The notes under the pieces are model-generated. The model was not told the DNA's origin. It worked only from the letters and a program-made list of their open reading frames with translations, and made no database searches. A DNA stretch of 64,000 bases from Sorex araneus. Its lineage: Eukaryota > Chordata > Mammalia > Eulipotyphla > Soricidae. The stretch's first letter is position 1. Every line of letters starts with the position of its first letter. Positions 53,467 to 64,000 of this stretch are shown here, in pieces. Location: NCBI RefSeq assembly GCF_027595985.1, contig NC_073305.1:22562028-22626027 (forward strand). Direction: 5' to 3'. Made by a program: the position numbers and the translations under genes.

Positions 53467-56159
53467 ATCCCTGATGAATACAGTTACAAAGATTCTCAGT
53501 GAAATACTAGCAAATAGAATCCAGCAACTCATCAAAAAGATTATACACCATAACCAAGTACATTTCATCTTGTGGATATAAGGATGGTTTAACATACACA
53601 AGTCAATCAACATAGTATGCCATATCAATGAAAGAAAAAAGAAAAACATATGATCCTATCAGTAGATTCAGAGAAAGTACTTGACAAGACCCAGCACCTA
53701 TTCATGATAAAAACTCTCAACAAAATGGGAGTTGAAGGAACTTTCCTCAATATAGCCAAAGGCATCTACCAAAAGTCCACAACAAGCATTATTTTGAGTG
53801 GAGAAAAAACTAGAATTTTTCTCTCTAAGATCAGGCACAAGACTAGGATGCCCATTCTTGCCAATTTGATATGGTACTGGAAGTACTTGCCATAGCAGTT
53901 AGCTAAGAAAAAACTATTAAGGCAATTCAGACAGAAATGGAAGAAGTCAAGCAAACTCACTATTTGCACATGACATGATACTATATTTAGAAAATCCTGA
54001 AGGCTCTACAAAAAAAAGCTCCTAAAAATAGTTGTATATATTAAATTGGCTGGCTACATAATCAAAACCCAAAAGTCCATGACTTTCCTATATTCAAATA
54101 ATAAAAGAGAAGAAAAATATTAATCTTGTACAAAGTTGTGCCTCAGAAAATCAAGTATCTCAGAATCAACTAAAGAGGTGAAAAGACCTGAAAAATGAAA
54201 ACTTTAGAACACTATTTCAAGAAATAGAAGACATGGAAATGGAAAAACATCCCCTGCTTATAAATTTTTTGTGAGAATTAACATCATCAAAATTCCAATA
54301 TTCCCAAAAGCATTGTATAGATAGATTCAGTGTAGTCCCAATTAAGATATCCATGATGGAGAAAAAAAAGATATCCATGATGTTTTTCAAAGAAAATTAT
54401 TAAACACTCCTGAAATTCATGTAGAACAATAAACCACCACAAATAGCTAAAAAATTTCTTGGGAAAGATATGATGCCAGAGGCATCACTTTCGTTGACTT
54501 CAAACTGTACTATAAAGTGGTAGTAATTGAAACATCATGGTCTTGGAATACCATGTAGTAATAAAAACAGCCCTCATATTACTGGAATAAGATTAAATAT
54601 CCTGACACAGACTCTCAAATTTATGAGCATTTAATCTTTGATAAAGGACCAAAAAATATGAAGGGAGCAAGGAAAACCTCTTTTAAAAGTGGTGCTGGGA
54701 AAACTGAGCAGCTACATGCGAAAAAAATGAACTCAGACCTCTTTCTAATTCCATGCACCAAAATGTATGAACTAAGTATCTTGATATCAGACCCCAAACC
54801 ATAAGGTACATAGAGGAAAATTGGTGTACATAGAGGTACATTGAAGCTAAAGGCATCTTGAAGGATGAAATATCACTGACCAAGCAAGTAAAAGATAAAA
54901 GATAAACAAATAGGACTACATTAAGCTAAGAAGCTTCTGCAACTCAAGGGAAACAATGACCAGGATACAAAGACAGCCCATGGAATGGAAAAAATTACTA
55001 CCCAATACCTAATAATTAACCTGACAAAGGATTAATATCAAAGATATTTAAGGCACTGATAGAACTCTACAAGAAAAAATATTCAACCTCTTTAATAAAT
55101 GAAGAGAAAAAGTTAACAGAAACTTCCTCAATAAATACGAATGACAAAACTTCACGTGAAAAAAAGATTGTTCCTCATCACTAATCACCAGGGAGATGCA
55201 AATCAAAACATCAGTGAGATATAATCTCACACCACAGAGATGGGCACACATCATAAAGAACAAGAACAATCAGTGCTGGTGTGGATGTGGAGAGATAGGG
55301 ATTCTCTGTTACTGCTAGTGGGAATGTCTACTGGTTCGGCCTTTCTGGAGACAATTTGAATCCTCAAAAAACTAGAAATTAAACATCCATACAACTCAAT
55401 AGTACTGCTCCTAGGAATATACCCACAGACCCCAAAATACAATGCAGAAAAGCCATCTGCACTTCTATGTTCATTGCAGCACTATTCACAATAACCAGAA
55501 TCTAAACAATCTATGCCCAAGAACAGTAAGTATATAAAGAAACTGTGGTACATCTATACAGTGGAATACTACACATTTGCTAGGAAAAATGAAGTCATTA
55601 AATTTGCTTATGCATGGATAGACATAAGAGAGTATGGTGCTGAGTGAAATGAGTGAGGAAGAGGGACAGACATAGAATTATTACACTCATTTGTGGAATA
55701 CTAAAAAAAGCATAATATGAAATTAATATCCAAGCGCAGTAGAAACTAGAGCTAGAAGGACTGTTTCATGGTAAAGTTTGCCACAATTAAAGCCAGGGAG
55801 TGCAGTTAGGACAGAGAAGGGAACATTTTGACAACCTGGTAGTTGGAAATGATCTCTCCAGAGAAGAACTGAATGCTGAAAGGAGGTAAAGTGATATGCA
55901 TGGTAACCTTTCAGTACCAGTATTACAAATCAAAGCACAATGCCTAAAAAGTGAGAGAGAGAGAGAGAGAAAGAGAGAGATAGACAGAGAGACAGAAGAA
56001 AAGTGTCTGCTGTAAGACAGGTGAGTGGAGGGAGGGAAACCGAGGACACTGATGGTAAGAAATATACACTGCTGAAAGGTTCAGTGTTGGAATGTTGACT
56101 GAAACTTAGTCTTGAACAACTTTGTAATTGTGTTCTTGATGGTGTTTAAAATAAAAAAA

Positions 56160-56945
56160 AAGCAGAAGAATTGCTTACTGTGTCATACATATCAGCAAGA
56201 TGGGCAAAATTCGATATTTCTTTATGGTGTTCTCTGATAGGTAGAATGACTACTCTTTACAAGAGACCATATTATAATTTTCAGAACACTCTATGTGTCC
56301 AAAGCATAGAGATTGTAAATGTGTCAGTATGTTCATCTAAATTTTCTTGTTGCTAGTGAAAAACTAAAACCTCCAAATAAAAGGTTTTTTTTTTCTTAGC
56401 TTTTTTTCTAAGCATGACCCAATTTTGACCCTTTTTCTTTTCTGTTGCCCCTTGTCCTACCAATTTCCCCTCAAATCTTGTGCACTGACCTTCATTTACA
56501 TTCCTGTGGCCTCCATGGAATATCCTGGTTCCTTGTAGAGGACCATATGACCCTCAGTTGAGAAATACTGATCTAAATAATTTGCCCTTTTCTTTTGCAG
56601 AGAAACTAAACTCAAAGTCTGTGATAAACTAATGGTGTTCAAACTTAATATTAGCCTTCAGTGCATGAAATGACAGAGATACTTGTTACTTTTTAAAAGT
56701 TGAGGCCACATGAACATGAATAACTTGAATTCTGATTTTTGGTGTAATAATTGATCAGATGAAAGTGGGAAATCAAAACTAAATGCAAATTTGTTACACT
56801 ACGTTTTGTTTTACTATCTGTTTCAAGGATCTTCTTATTGAATAAAGATTACTTTTTTTATTCTTATTGAATAGTTGTTTACTTAAAAAAAACTGTTGTC
56901 CCAGCCTTATGGAAATAAAGTATAAGATTAAGTAGCTTTAAATAT
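56160..56945. other. Intron 3 unique sequence
   Basis: No gene recognised. The stretch 56,390-56,575, ending 'cagttgagaaatactgatct', resembles the end of an old DNA transposon, but the other end is not visible. Confidence 0.45.
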
Positions 56946-56949
56946 ATTC

Positions 56950-57435
56950 TGAGATACGTACCTATTACATTTTGATCACCCCCAAAAGATACACCACATA
57001 TCTTTTGGCATTTACTCCTTCTCCATTTCCTTCCAACTTTTACCACCTACCTCAGGACAGTCATCAGTCTGTCTTTTTACATTAGCCTCTTCTAGGCATT
57101 TTTATATAAATGGAAATCTACAGTATGTTGTCTTTTGTGATTTGTTTCTTTCACAAAGGTTTTAAAGATTCATCCCTGTTGTTCTGTGTATCAGTACTTT
57201 ATTTTTTGCTGTTTCATTCAGTTGTATGGATAAAAATTCTTTTATCAGTTGATAGACATTCAGATTGTTTTTACTTTTTGACTGATATGACTGATGTTGC
57301 TATTAACATTTGCCTGCACATTTTTGGGTGGACAGTTGTTTGCTCTATACCCAGTAGTATAATTACTTAATTTCTTAGTAACTGCAATACTGTGTTAAAA
57401 TTTTGTGGAGCGAACTGTCCAACTCTTCCAGTGTC
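56950..57435 (-). mobile_element. Ancient L1 (L1M-like) 3' end, minus strand
   Basis: 'tttgatcacccccaaaagat', 'tctttcacaaaggttttaaa', 'tcagttgatagacattcaga' and 'ctatacccagtagtataatt' follow the reversed order of an L1M 3' end. Diverged and non-coding. Confidence 0.75.
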
Positions 57436-57494
57436 CAAAGTGATTAGACAAATCTAAGTTCTAATTTTTACACAGCACTAGTTAGTACTTGTTA

Positions 57495-57670
57495 TTTTTG
57501 GGGTGTTCTTTTGGGGGGTGTTGAGGATTGTGCTCAGGGTTTACTCCTGGCTCTGTGCTTAGGGATCGATCCCCTCTGGGACTTGGGAAATCACATGGTG
57601 TGCTGGGGATCAAATCTGGGTTGGGCAGTGCAAGGCAAGCTCCTTACCTGTACTATCTCAGATCTCTGTG
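57495..57670 (-). repeat. Type A SINE, minus strand
   Basis: 'tgaggattgtgctcagggtt', 'ctggctctgtgcttagggat', 'gatcaaatctgggttgggca' and a degraded reversed head. Confidence 0.75.
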
Positions 57671-57854
57671 TTTTTGATGATAGCTATTTTTTCAGCAGTG
57701 GGAGTGGCTTAACAAGAGAAATAATAAGATAAAAATTATTAAAAATGTTCTTTTAGAATTTTTGAATAGGTGCCTTAACAGCTGCATGATTTGCAAACAT
57801 TTGTCACATTTTATCTATTGTTTCTTTACTTGCTGTAGTAACATTTTTAGCACA

Positions 57855-58095
57855 AAAGTTAAAAAAAATTTTTTTTGACCATCAGTACGCAAGTATCCTC
57901 AAGGCCACTTCTGGCAGCACCTGGTCTAGTTGTGCATTCCTGATGTTTCAGTGTGCTGATGTATCAGTACCAAAGACTGCCAGGGTGATCCTGACGATGT
58001 TTGGAGGGAGTGGGGCATGCAGTCCCAGGAACTGAACTTGGGGCCTCATGCAAGCTAGGAATGTACTACAACCCTTTGAGCTATCTCCGCAGCTT
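57855..58095 (-). repeat. Old SINE-like element, minus strand
   Basis: A T-run at the left and 'actacaaccctttgagctat' with 'ctccgcagcttcc' at the right give a reversed tRNA-like head. The interior is not clearly type A. Confidence 0.5.
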
Positions 58096-58186
58096 CCAAC
58101 TTAAATTTATGTATTTTTTTCCTTTTGTTACTATGTGCTTGGAAATCATTGCCTAGTCTATAGATTTGTCTCTTCTGGACATTTCC

Positions 58187-58260
58187 ATATAAATGGAAAT
58201 CTGCAGTATGTTGTCTTTTGTGATTTGTTTTAGTCTACGGCTGTGAAGATTTACACTTGT
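58187..58260 (-). mobile_element. Duplicate of an ancient L1M segment
   Basis: 'aatggaaatctgcagtatgt' and 'tgtcttttgtgatttgtttt' repeat the sequence at about 57,108-57,150, indicating a second L1M fragment or a local duplication. Confidence 0.55.
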
Positions 58261-58261
58261 A

Positions 58262-59720
58262 AGTTTTTTATTGTTATATATACATATATATGAATCACCT
58301 AATTACGGTTTTATAAAGTTATTAATGATCATTCATATTTTACACATATGATATTCAAGCACTAATCCCTTTACCTCTGTCTTACTTCCCTCCATTAATG
58401 TCCACAGTTTGCAGGCATTTTTTCACTTCTCAGTTGGCTCAGTGTTTGTTCCCTTCCCTGACCTATCATCCTTTCCATTTCTACGCCAGTGGCAATCTTT
58501 TTGCAGATGACCTGTTTTTCTGCTATTTATTTCAGTTGCCTTTGGGCATTTGCTGTGCCCCAACTCTGTTTCTTTATGACTATGACTAACTTCACCAAGT
58601 ACTGTGTCTATCCACATAGTAGTAATCTGCATAACTTCATTATTTCTTACTGCTAAGTAGCATTTCATTGTATATGTACCATAGCTTTTTGTTTTTTTAA
58701 CCATAGCTTCTTTATCCAATTTATTGTTCTTGGGCACTTGGGTTCCAGATTTTGGCAATGTAAATACTGAAAAAGAATATAGGAGTTCAGATGTCTTTTC
58801 TGGACAGTTGGGTATATTTTGGACAGTTGGATATATTTTGGACACTTGGGTATATTCCAGTGAGTAGAATTGCCAGTTCATATGGAAGCTCAATTTCTTG
58901 TTTTTTGAGGAATGTGCATTGTCTTCCAAAAAGGCTGGACAAGTTGAGAATACCACCAGTAGTGAGTTAGAGTCCCTTTTCCCCCACATCCTCGCCAACA
59001 CTATTTGTTCTTGTTCTTAATGAATGTTCCATTCTCTCTGGTGTGAGATGATATATCATTTTGATTTATATTTCCTTGATAATTAGTGATGCAGAGAAGT
59101 TTTTTGCTTTAACTCATTTTTATTTTGTCTATGGAATTAGAAGGGGTCTGGGCTCTTTCTCTTTTTTTGCAAAGTTGGCTTACCAGTTTTTCCAATTACA
59201 CTTGAGTTTTATTCTTCCAAGGGAGTTTTTAGTTTAGCTTATTTATTTTGGAATCTGTTTGTGTTTCAATGTTATTGTTTTCCTTGGGGATTCTACCGAT
59301 CTCATCACCATTGCTGAAAATATAATTTCTCTCACTGAGTTTTCCTGACAGCCTTTTTGTAAAGTTAATGGATCTTAATTTAAAGGTTTATTTCTGAACT
59401 CTTGTTTTATTTCATAGATCTGTATTCCTACCTGTCTTTATGTCAGTACCACAAAGTTTTGATTACTGCAGCTTCTCAGCCAGTTTTTTTTTTTTTTTTT
59501 TTTTTGGCTTTTTGGGTCACACCTGGCGATGCACAGGGGTTACTCCTGGCTGTGCACTCAGGAATTACCCCTGGCTGTGCTCAGGGGACCATATGGGATG
59601 CTGGGATTTGAACCCGGGTCGGCCGCCTGCAAGGCAAACGCCCTACCCGCTGTGCTATCTCTCCAGCCCCCTTCTCAGCCAGTTTTGAATCAGAATTTAG
59701 AAGTTTTCTGATCGACTTTT
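58262..59720 (-). mobile_element. L1, minus strand, 3' UTR and ORF2 part, with nested SINE
   Basis: Reversed 3' UTR ('gaatcacctaattacggttt'), ORF2 C-terminus ('aagtagcatttcattgtata', 'aaaaaggctggacaagttga', 'ttccttgataattagtgatg') and further ORF2 sequence ('cagtaccacaaagttttgat') that continues just past the SINE at 59,488-59,670. Many stops; inactive. Confidence 0.8.
59488..59670 (-). repeat. Type A SINE nested in L1
   Basis: Young-looking: T-run, 'tgggtcacacctggcgatgc', 'accatatgggatgctgggat', 'aacccgggtcggccgcctgc', 'gctgtgctatctctccagcc'. Perfect 16-bp TSD cttctcagccagtttt at 59472-59487 and 59671-59686. Confidence 0.96.
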
Positions 59721-59724
59721 CATT

Positions 59725-60860
59725 GCTTGAACTCATTAAGTTAAAACTCAGTGTAGACATGGTTATGGCTGGACATAAATCTGTTCACTTTTCCTCCTTA
59801 CTTGATAATTTATTTTCTAGAGAAAATACATTTTCCAGATCTTAGTAATAGAAACAGTATGTAGGGAAATTTTGTGGGTTAACACATCTCAAATATGATC
59901 TCATAGAACAAGAAGGCTTTGAGATAGAAAGTTTATCTTTTGGTGTGATCTCTAAAGAGTCACAAGTACAAAGAATGTAGTTATTAACACTGTTTTTCTT
60001 TTCTTTCATTGTAGTAATCTTTATATAATGGTGTGGAGCGTTTTAAGGGTTTTTCATATATGATGCTTAATATTTTTACCCATTCTTTGAGAATTCTGGT
60101 GTTAATTGACTTGTTTAAGCTTGCCCAGCTAGAAGTGATTGATTTCGATTTAAATTCAGGTTTTCTGATTTTTCATTCTTTATTTTTCCATTTGTGTGAC
60201 CAGATAAATACATTCAAAATTACATTTGTGGCAAGCTATTTGTGTTTCAATTAAGATTGAAAAGAAAAAAAGAAAAATTCTCATATGCAAGACATCCCAA
60301 AATATCATTTATAATTTATGTTTCTGAATTTTATGTTGTAGAACTTATTTTGAACATTTTGAAAATACAGTGATTTCTGCTACACTCCTATGTGTATTTG
60401 TGATATGTGTTAGTGTTAGAGTTGTTATTACTGGTAACAACAGGTAAATAATTTCATTTGGCAGTTCTTAACTCATGTTTTGTAGGTATCTACACTTTTA
60501 AAGTTAAGTTGTTCTTTATCCAGTTCTTTAGCCTTATTCTAGGTAATGTACTCCTATAGTTCACTTAAGTATTTATTGAGGACATAATATTAGATTTGCG
60601 CTAGGCCAAATATAGGGCTACAGAAATACAGATGTAATTCTTGGTGCTGAAAGATTTGGTTACAGCTAGTTGAGATAAAAGATACAGATGTTTAGGCTAG
60701 CAAGACGAGTTGAGCAATGGTACTTTCACAGAAACTGCTCTTAAAATTGAGCATGCTTCTTTGCTTTGTTTGATAAAAACTTAATAACTATAGCTGTTCT
60801 TCATCTTTAATAATTGCATTTTATGTAGAATCTTAATTCTTGTTTTATTTTATTTCTTTT
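59725..60860. other. Intron 3 sequence with no recognised feature
   Basis: AT-rich. No exon, RNA or confident repeat is seen. Confidence 0.45.
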
Positions 60861-60884
60861 CACACTTTTGTATCCATGTCCTCA

Positions 60885-61055
60885 TTTTTGTTTGTGCTCA
60901 CATATTGTTCTCTGTGGTACTCAGGGACTATGCTGGACAGGTATTGAATCTGGCCTCCTTCGTGCAAAGAATGTATCTCAGCCTGTTGAGCTCTTTGACC
61001 TTATGTCCTTATTTTGTACTTTATACTACATGAAAGTTTTAAAGCCACCACTGCA

Positions 61056-61091
<36 letters not shown>

Positions 61092-61195
61092 GCAGTTCTA
61101 ATGATTGAATTCAGGTCACTTACCTGTAAAGCAGGTACTTTTACTATTCTCATGCAGGCAAGGCAAGCACTGGAGCCACATTCCTAGTGCTTATC
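60885..61195 (-). repeat. Two old SINE remnants flanking a (GT)n microsatellite
   Basis: 'ggtattgaatctggcctcct' (about 60,940) and 'gattgaattcaggtcactta' (about 61,105) are reversed box-B regions of two degraded SINEs. A (GT)16 tract lies at 61,059-61,090. Confidence 0.55.
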
Positions 61196-61199
61196 TCTG

Positions 61200-61860
61200 A
61201 GCCTTTTTGAATATAAATGAGCAGAATAACTGAGAGTTGATGTAAGTGTATTTTGGTTAGCACAATGCAGATATGCTGCTTAGAATTCATTAACTAGATA
61301 AAATTTAAATGTACATTGAGGGCCTATATTCTGATACTGAAATATTTATATTTATTTCTCCTTTTAAAAAATACAGGTAATTAAGAAATATTTTTATTCA
61401 CTCATACCAGTTTTTATTGCATTGCTGCAGTATAGAGTGTTTTTACATAGAATTTATGAAGATAAAAGTGTGTAAATATCATTCAAGATGCACTGAGTGG
61501 CTAGAAAGAATAACTGAAGAATTGTTTGAAATAATGCCTGTGAGTTGATTAGCTGCAGAGTCAGAGTATATGTGCAGTGTCACAGAGAATGAACAGAGTC
61601 TTAACCATTTATAGTTCTGAGTTTCCAAAGTTTCAAGTATAGTTATGTTCTTATTTGAATACCTTTCATAATTTTTAAAGTAAGTTCTTCTGTTACATCC
61701 AAGAGTATGTTTGCTCTTTTCTTTCTGCCTTTACATTGAGGTTGAACTTTACACATAGAGACTTCTAGGACTATTAATTCAGATGGGGAATTTTGGGTGA
61801 AATTATTTGTTGTGATGTACATCAAAACTTGCAAAATTTTTTACTTTTTTTAACTTTAAA
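61200..61860. other. Intron 3 sequence with no recognised feature
   Basis: AT-rich, no recognised gene or repeat. Confidence 0.45.
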
Positions 61861-61869
61861 TTGTTATTT

Positions 61870-62044
61870 TTATTTTTTGTGGGTGGTGGGTGGTGGTGGT
61901 GAGGGGTATACCTGGTGTTGCTCAGGGCTTACTCCAAGTTTTGCACTCAGGAATTACTCCTGGCTCAGGACCATATGCGATGCAGTGCATCAACCCGGAT
62001 TGGCCACATTCAATACCCTACCTACTGAACTATTGCTCTGGCCC
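61870..62044 (-). repeat. Type A SINE, minus strand
   Basis: A GGT-rich start, 'acctggtgttgctcagggct', 'caggaattactcctggctca', 'ggaccatatgcgatgcagtg', 'ctgaactattgctctggccc'. It abuts an L1 3' end. Confidence 0.88.
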
Positions 62045-62335
62045 CATAAGATACAGTTACAAAACTCAGCATGGTTGGGTTTCAGTCACACAGTGTTCCA
62101 ACACCCAGCCCTCCATCAATGTACATTTTCCACCACCAATGTCCCCAGTTTCCCTCCTGCTTGCCCTCCCCCCAGCCTGTCTTTATGACAGGCACTCCCC
62201 ATCTGCCCCCTCTCTTCACACATACACACTCCATTTGGGGTAGTGTGGTTGGCAATACAGGTACTGAGAGGTTACCATTGTCTGTTTCTTTACCTGTTTT
62301 CAGCACCTTTATTTTTGAAACTCTGCTTTTAACCA
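62045..62335 (-). mobile_element. L1 3'-UTR fragment, minus strand
   Basis: 'gatacagttacaaaactcag', 'cagtcacacagtgttccaac' and 'tccaccaccaatgtccccag' are the reverse of the L1 3' UTR. It probably lost its tail when the SINE next to it inserted. Confidence 0.88.
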
Positions 62336-62630
62336 TTGACTAAAAATTGTTTATGTCACTTATATGAGAAAAAAAATGTTGATTGATAAAGTGAGTTTGT
62401 TCCCATTACTTGTGGCTTTTGCTATTTTAATTTTTTCTATTCTTGACTACTAAAACTGTGTCTAAAAAAACATAAGTTGAGTGATCATGCTGGGATTTTT
62501 TTTATAATAGCAACAATATCTTAATTATTGCTCAGTTTTATAACTGGTTATCAATTTAGATATAAACATCTTAATAAAGTATGTTTTTATTCTCTAACTT
62601 GTAATGTTTTAATTCCTGTTGCTATTTTTT

Positions 62631-62805
62631 TTTTTTTTTTGCTTCTTGGGTCACACCCGGCGATGCACAGGGGTCACTCCTGGCTCTGCACTCAGGAATT
62701 ACTCCTGGCGGTGCTCGGGGGACCATATGGGATGCTGGGATTCGAACCCGGGTCAGCCGCGTGCAAGGCAAAGGCCCTACCCGCTGTGCTATCACTCCAG
62801 CCCCG
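62631..62805 (-). repeat. Type A SINE, minus strand, young
   Basis: Close to consensus: 'tgggtcacacccggcgatgc', 'actcctggcggtgctcgggg', 'cgaacccgggtcagccgcgt', 'gctgtgctatcactccagcc'. Perfect 15-bp TSD ctgttgctatttttt at 62616-62630 and 62806-62820. It retains many CpGs. Confidence 0.96.
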
Positions 62806-62938
62806 CTGTTGCTATTTTTTAAGAGCTCCTGAAAACTGTACTTGCTGGTGCATCTGAAGCATTTCTTTACATTTTATTAATTCTAACATAATGACTTATT
62901 CATTGAGTAAAATATTTTTTATCAGCTGAATATTTTTT

Positions 62939-63618
62939 ATTAGTTTATTTTTAATTAGAGAGTCATTGTGAGGGTACAGTTACAGATCCATACATCTTTG
63001 TGCTCATGTTTCCCCCATACAAAGTTCGATAACCCATCCCTTCACCAGTGCCCATTCTCCACCACCAGTAAACCCAACATCCCTCCCCCCCTCCCCAGTC
63101 CCATCTCCCCCCACCCCACCCTGCCACTATGGCAGGGAATTCCCTTTTGTTCTCTCTCTCTGATTAGGTGTTGTGGTTTGCAATAAAGGTGTTGAGTGGC
63201 CATTGTGTTCAGTCTCTAGTCTGTATTCGGCCCGCATCACCCTTCCCCCACATGTCCTCCAACCACATTTTACTTGGTGGTCCCTTCCCTGAGTTACCCA
63301 GAATGAGAGACCAGCTTCCAAGCCATGGAAACAATCTCCTGGTACTTATTTCTACTATTCTTGGGCGTTAGTCTTATAGTCTATTATTCTATATTCCACA
63401 GATGAGTGCAATCTTTCTATGTCTGTCTCTCTCTTTCTGACTCATTTCACTTAGCATGATACTTTCCATGTTGATCCACTTATATGCAAACGTCATGACC
63501 TCATTTTTTCTAACAGCTGCATAGTATTCCATTGTATAGATGTACCAGAGTTTCTTCAACCAGTCATCTGTTCTAGGGCACTCGGGTTTTTTCCAGATTC
63601 TGGCTATTGTAAACAGTT
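62939..63618 (-). mobile_element. 5'-truncated L1 3' end, minus strand
   Basis: Same L1 subfamily as 14,851-15,992. Perfect 16-bp TSD cagctgaatatttttt at 62923-62938 and 63619-63634. On the + strand 'attagagagtcattgtgagg' opens the reversed 3' UTR, and the ORF2 C-terminus is cut at 'ctggctattgtaaacagttc'. A minus-strand frame at 63,389-63,748 includes the end of ORF2 (AVRKNEVMTFAYKWINMESI). Confidence 0.94.
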
Positions 63619-63639
63619 CAGCTGAATATTTTTTTAAAC

Positions 63640-64000
63640 AGATAAGTAAAACTTGATTTTGTTTAATTTTATTAAACAAAATTTTGCTGTTAATTTTGCT
63701 TTTTAAATTTATATTTTCAGTTTCCATTTGTACTTTTTTGGGGTACATGTTATTTAGAACTGTTCATTTAGAGTGCATACTTTGGGAACTTAACTGAAAT
63801 GTATTTTAATTTACAACAATATTTATGGAGAAACAGCATTTTAATATAGTAGGTAAAATAGAATACAGGAAAGCTGTAAACTCAAAATTTTCATTTTCTA
63901 TTATGTAGCAGATTCCATCTACATGGAAGATGAAGTCTAGTAATAATTACAAATGCCCCATAGATACCCTCCAACCAGAGCCATGTTTTTTTAATCCTGA
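63640..64000. other. Intron 3 sequence to the window edge
   Basis: AT-rich intron. No further UBE2E2 exon is visible before the end. Confidence 0.55.

Larger units (their letters stand above)
52035..56155 (+). mobile_element. L1-B: ORF2 from the endonuclease to the 3' end, degenerate
   Basis: Starts again in the endonuclease (VVEDFNTALPSF just after the nested SINE), so it duplicates sequence already present in L1-A and is a separate insertion. Open pieces at 52,739-52,978 and 53,650-53,895 cover the linker and RT palm. The RT box reads LFAHDMILYLENP at about 53,960, so the first Asp of FADD is replaced by His and the enzyme is dead. The 3' UTR has a (GA)n run near 55,955 and ends in A-rich sequence at about 56,155. 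Confidence 0.88.

Overview
The window is mammalian nuclear DNA. Its dominant interspersed repeat is a tRNA-headed SINE with a conserved body and A-rich tail, which I recognise from memory as the Sorex (shrew) SINE family, so a shrew (Eulipotyphla, Soricidae) is the most likely source. This is an inference; no database was searched.

One protein-coding gene is supported, on the + strand: the 5' part of UBE2E2, a ubiquitin-conjugating enzyme. A CpG island at about 18.68-20.06 kb holds the promoter and a non-coding first exon with its donor at 19,598. Exon 2 (26,433-26,616) carries the ATG and codons 1-58. Exon 3 (47,343-47,393) carries codons 59-75 and part of 76. Intron 1 is about 6.8 kb, intron 2 about 20.7 kb, and intron 3 runs off the right edge. 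The catalytic UBC exons lie beyond the window. Positions 1-18.6 kb are upstream intergenic sequence.

Most of the rest is retrotransposon. There are many copies of the poly(A)-tailed SINE (here 'type A') and at least eight copies of a second SINE ('type B') that has the same tRNA-like head but a different body and tail. There are several L1 copies of very different ages, including two in tandem in intron 3, an L1 3' end that carried downstream flank with it, and truncated 3' ends with clean target-site duplications (TSDs). There are also an MLT1-like LTR, a small hAT-like DNA element, and large microsatellites. Three 5'-truncated RTE-clade LINE copies lie on the minus strand of intron 2 (31.4-33.6, 35.0-37.4 and 39.8-42.5 kb). 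The last two sit inside one ancient + strand L1.

The most interesting system is the RTE/SINE pair. The 3' end of the RTE, including the last codons of its reverse-transcriptase ORF and its short repeat tail, is the same sequence as the tail of the type B SINEs. This is what is expected if type B is mobilised by the RTE, while type A, with the same head and a poly(A) tail, uses L1. A chimeric copy at 9.2-9.7 kb, a tail-to-tail SINE/RTE inverted repeat at 39.7-39.9 kb, and an L1 3' transduction at 7.9-8.9 kb are further informative structures.
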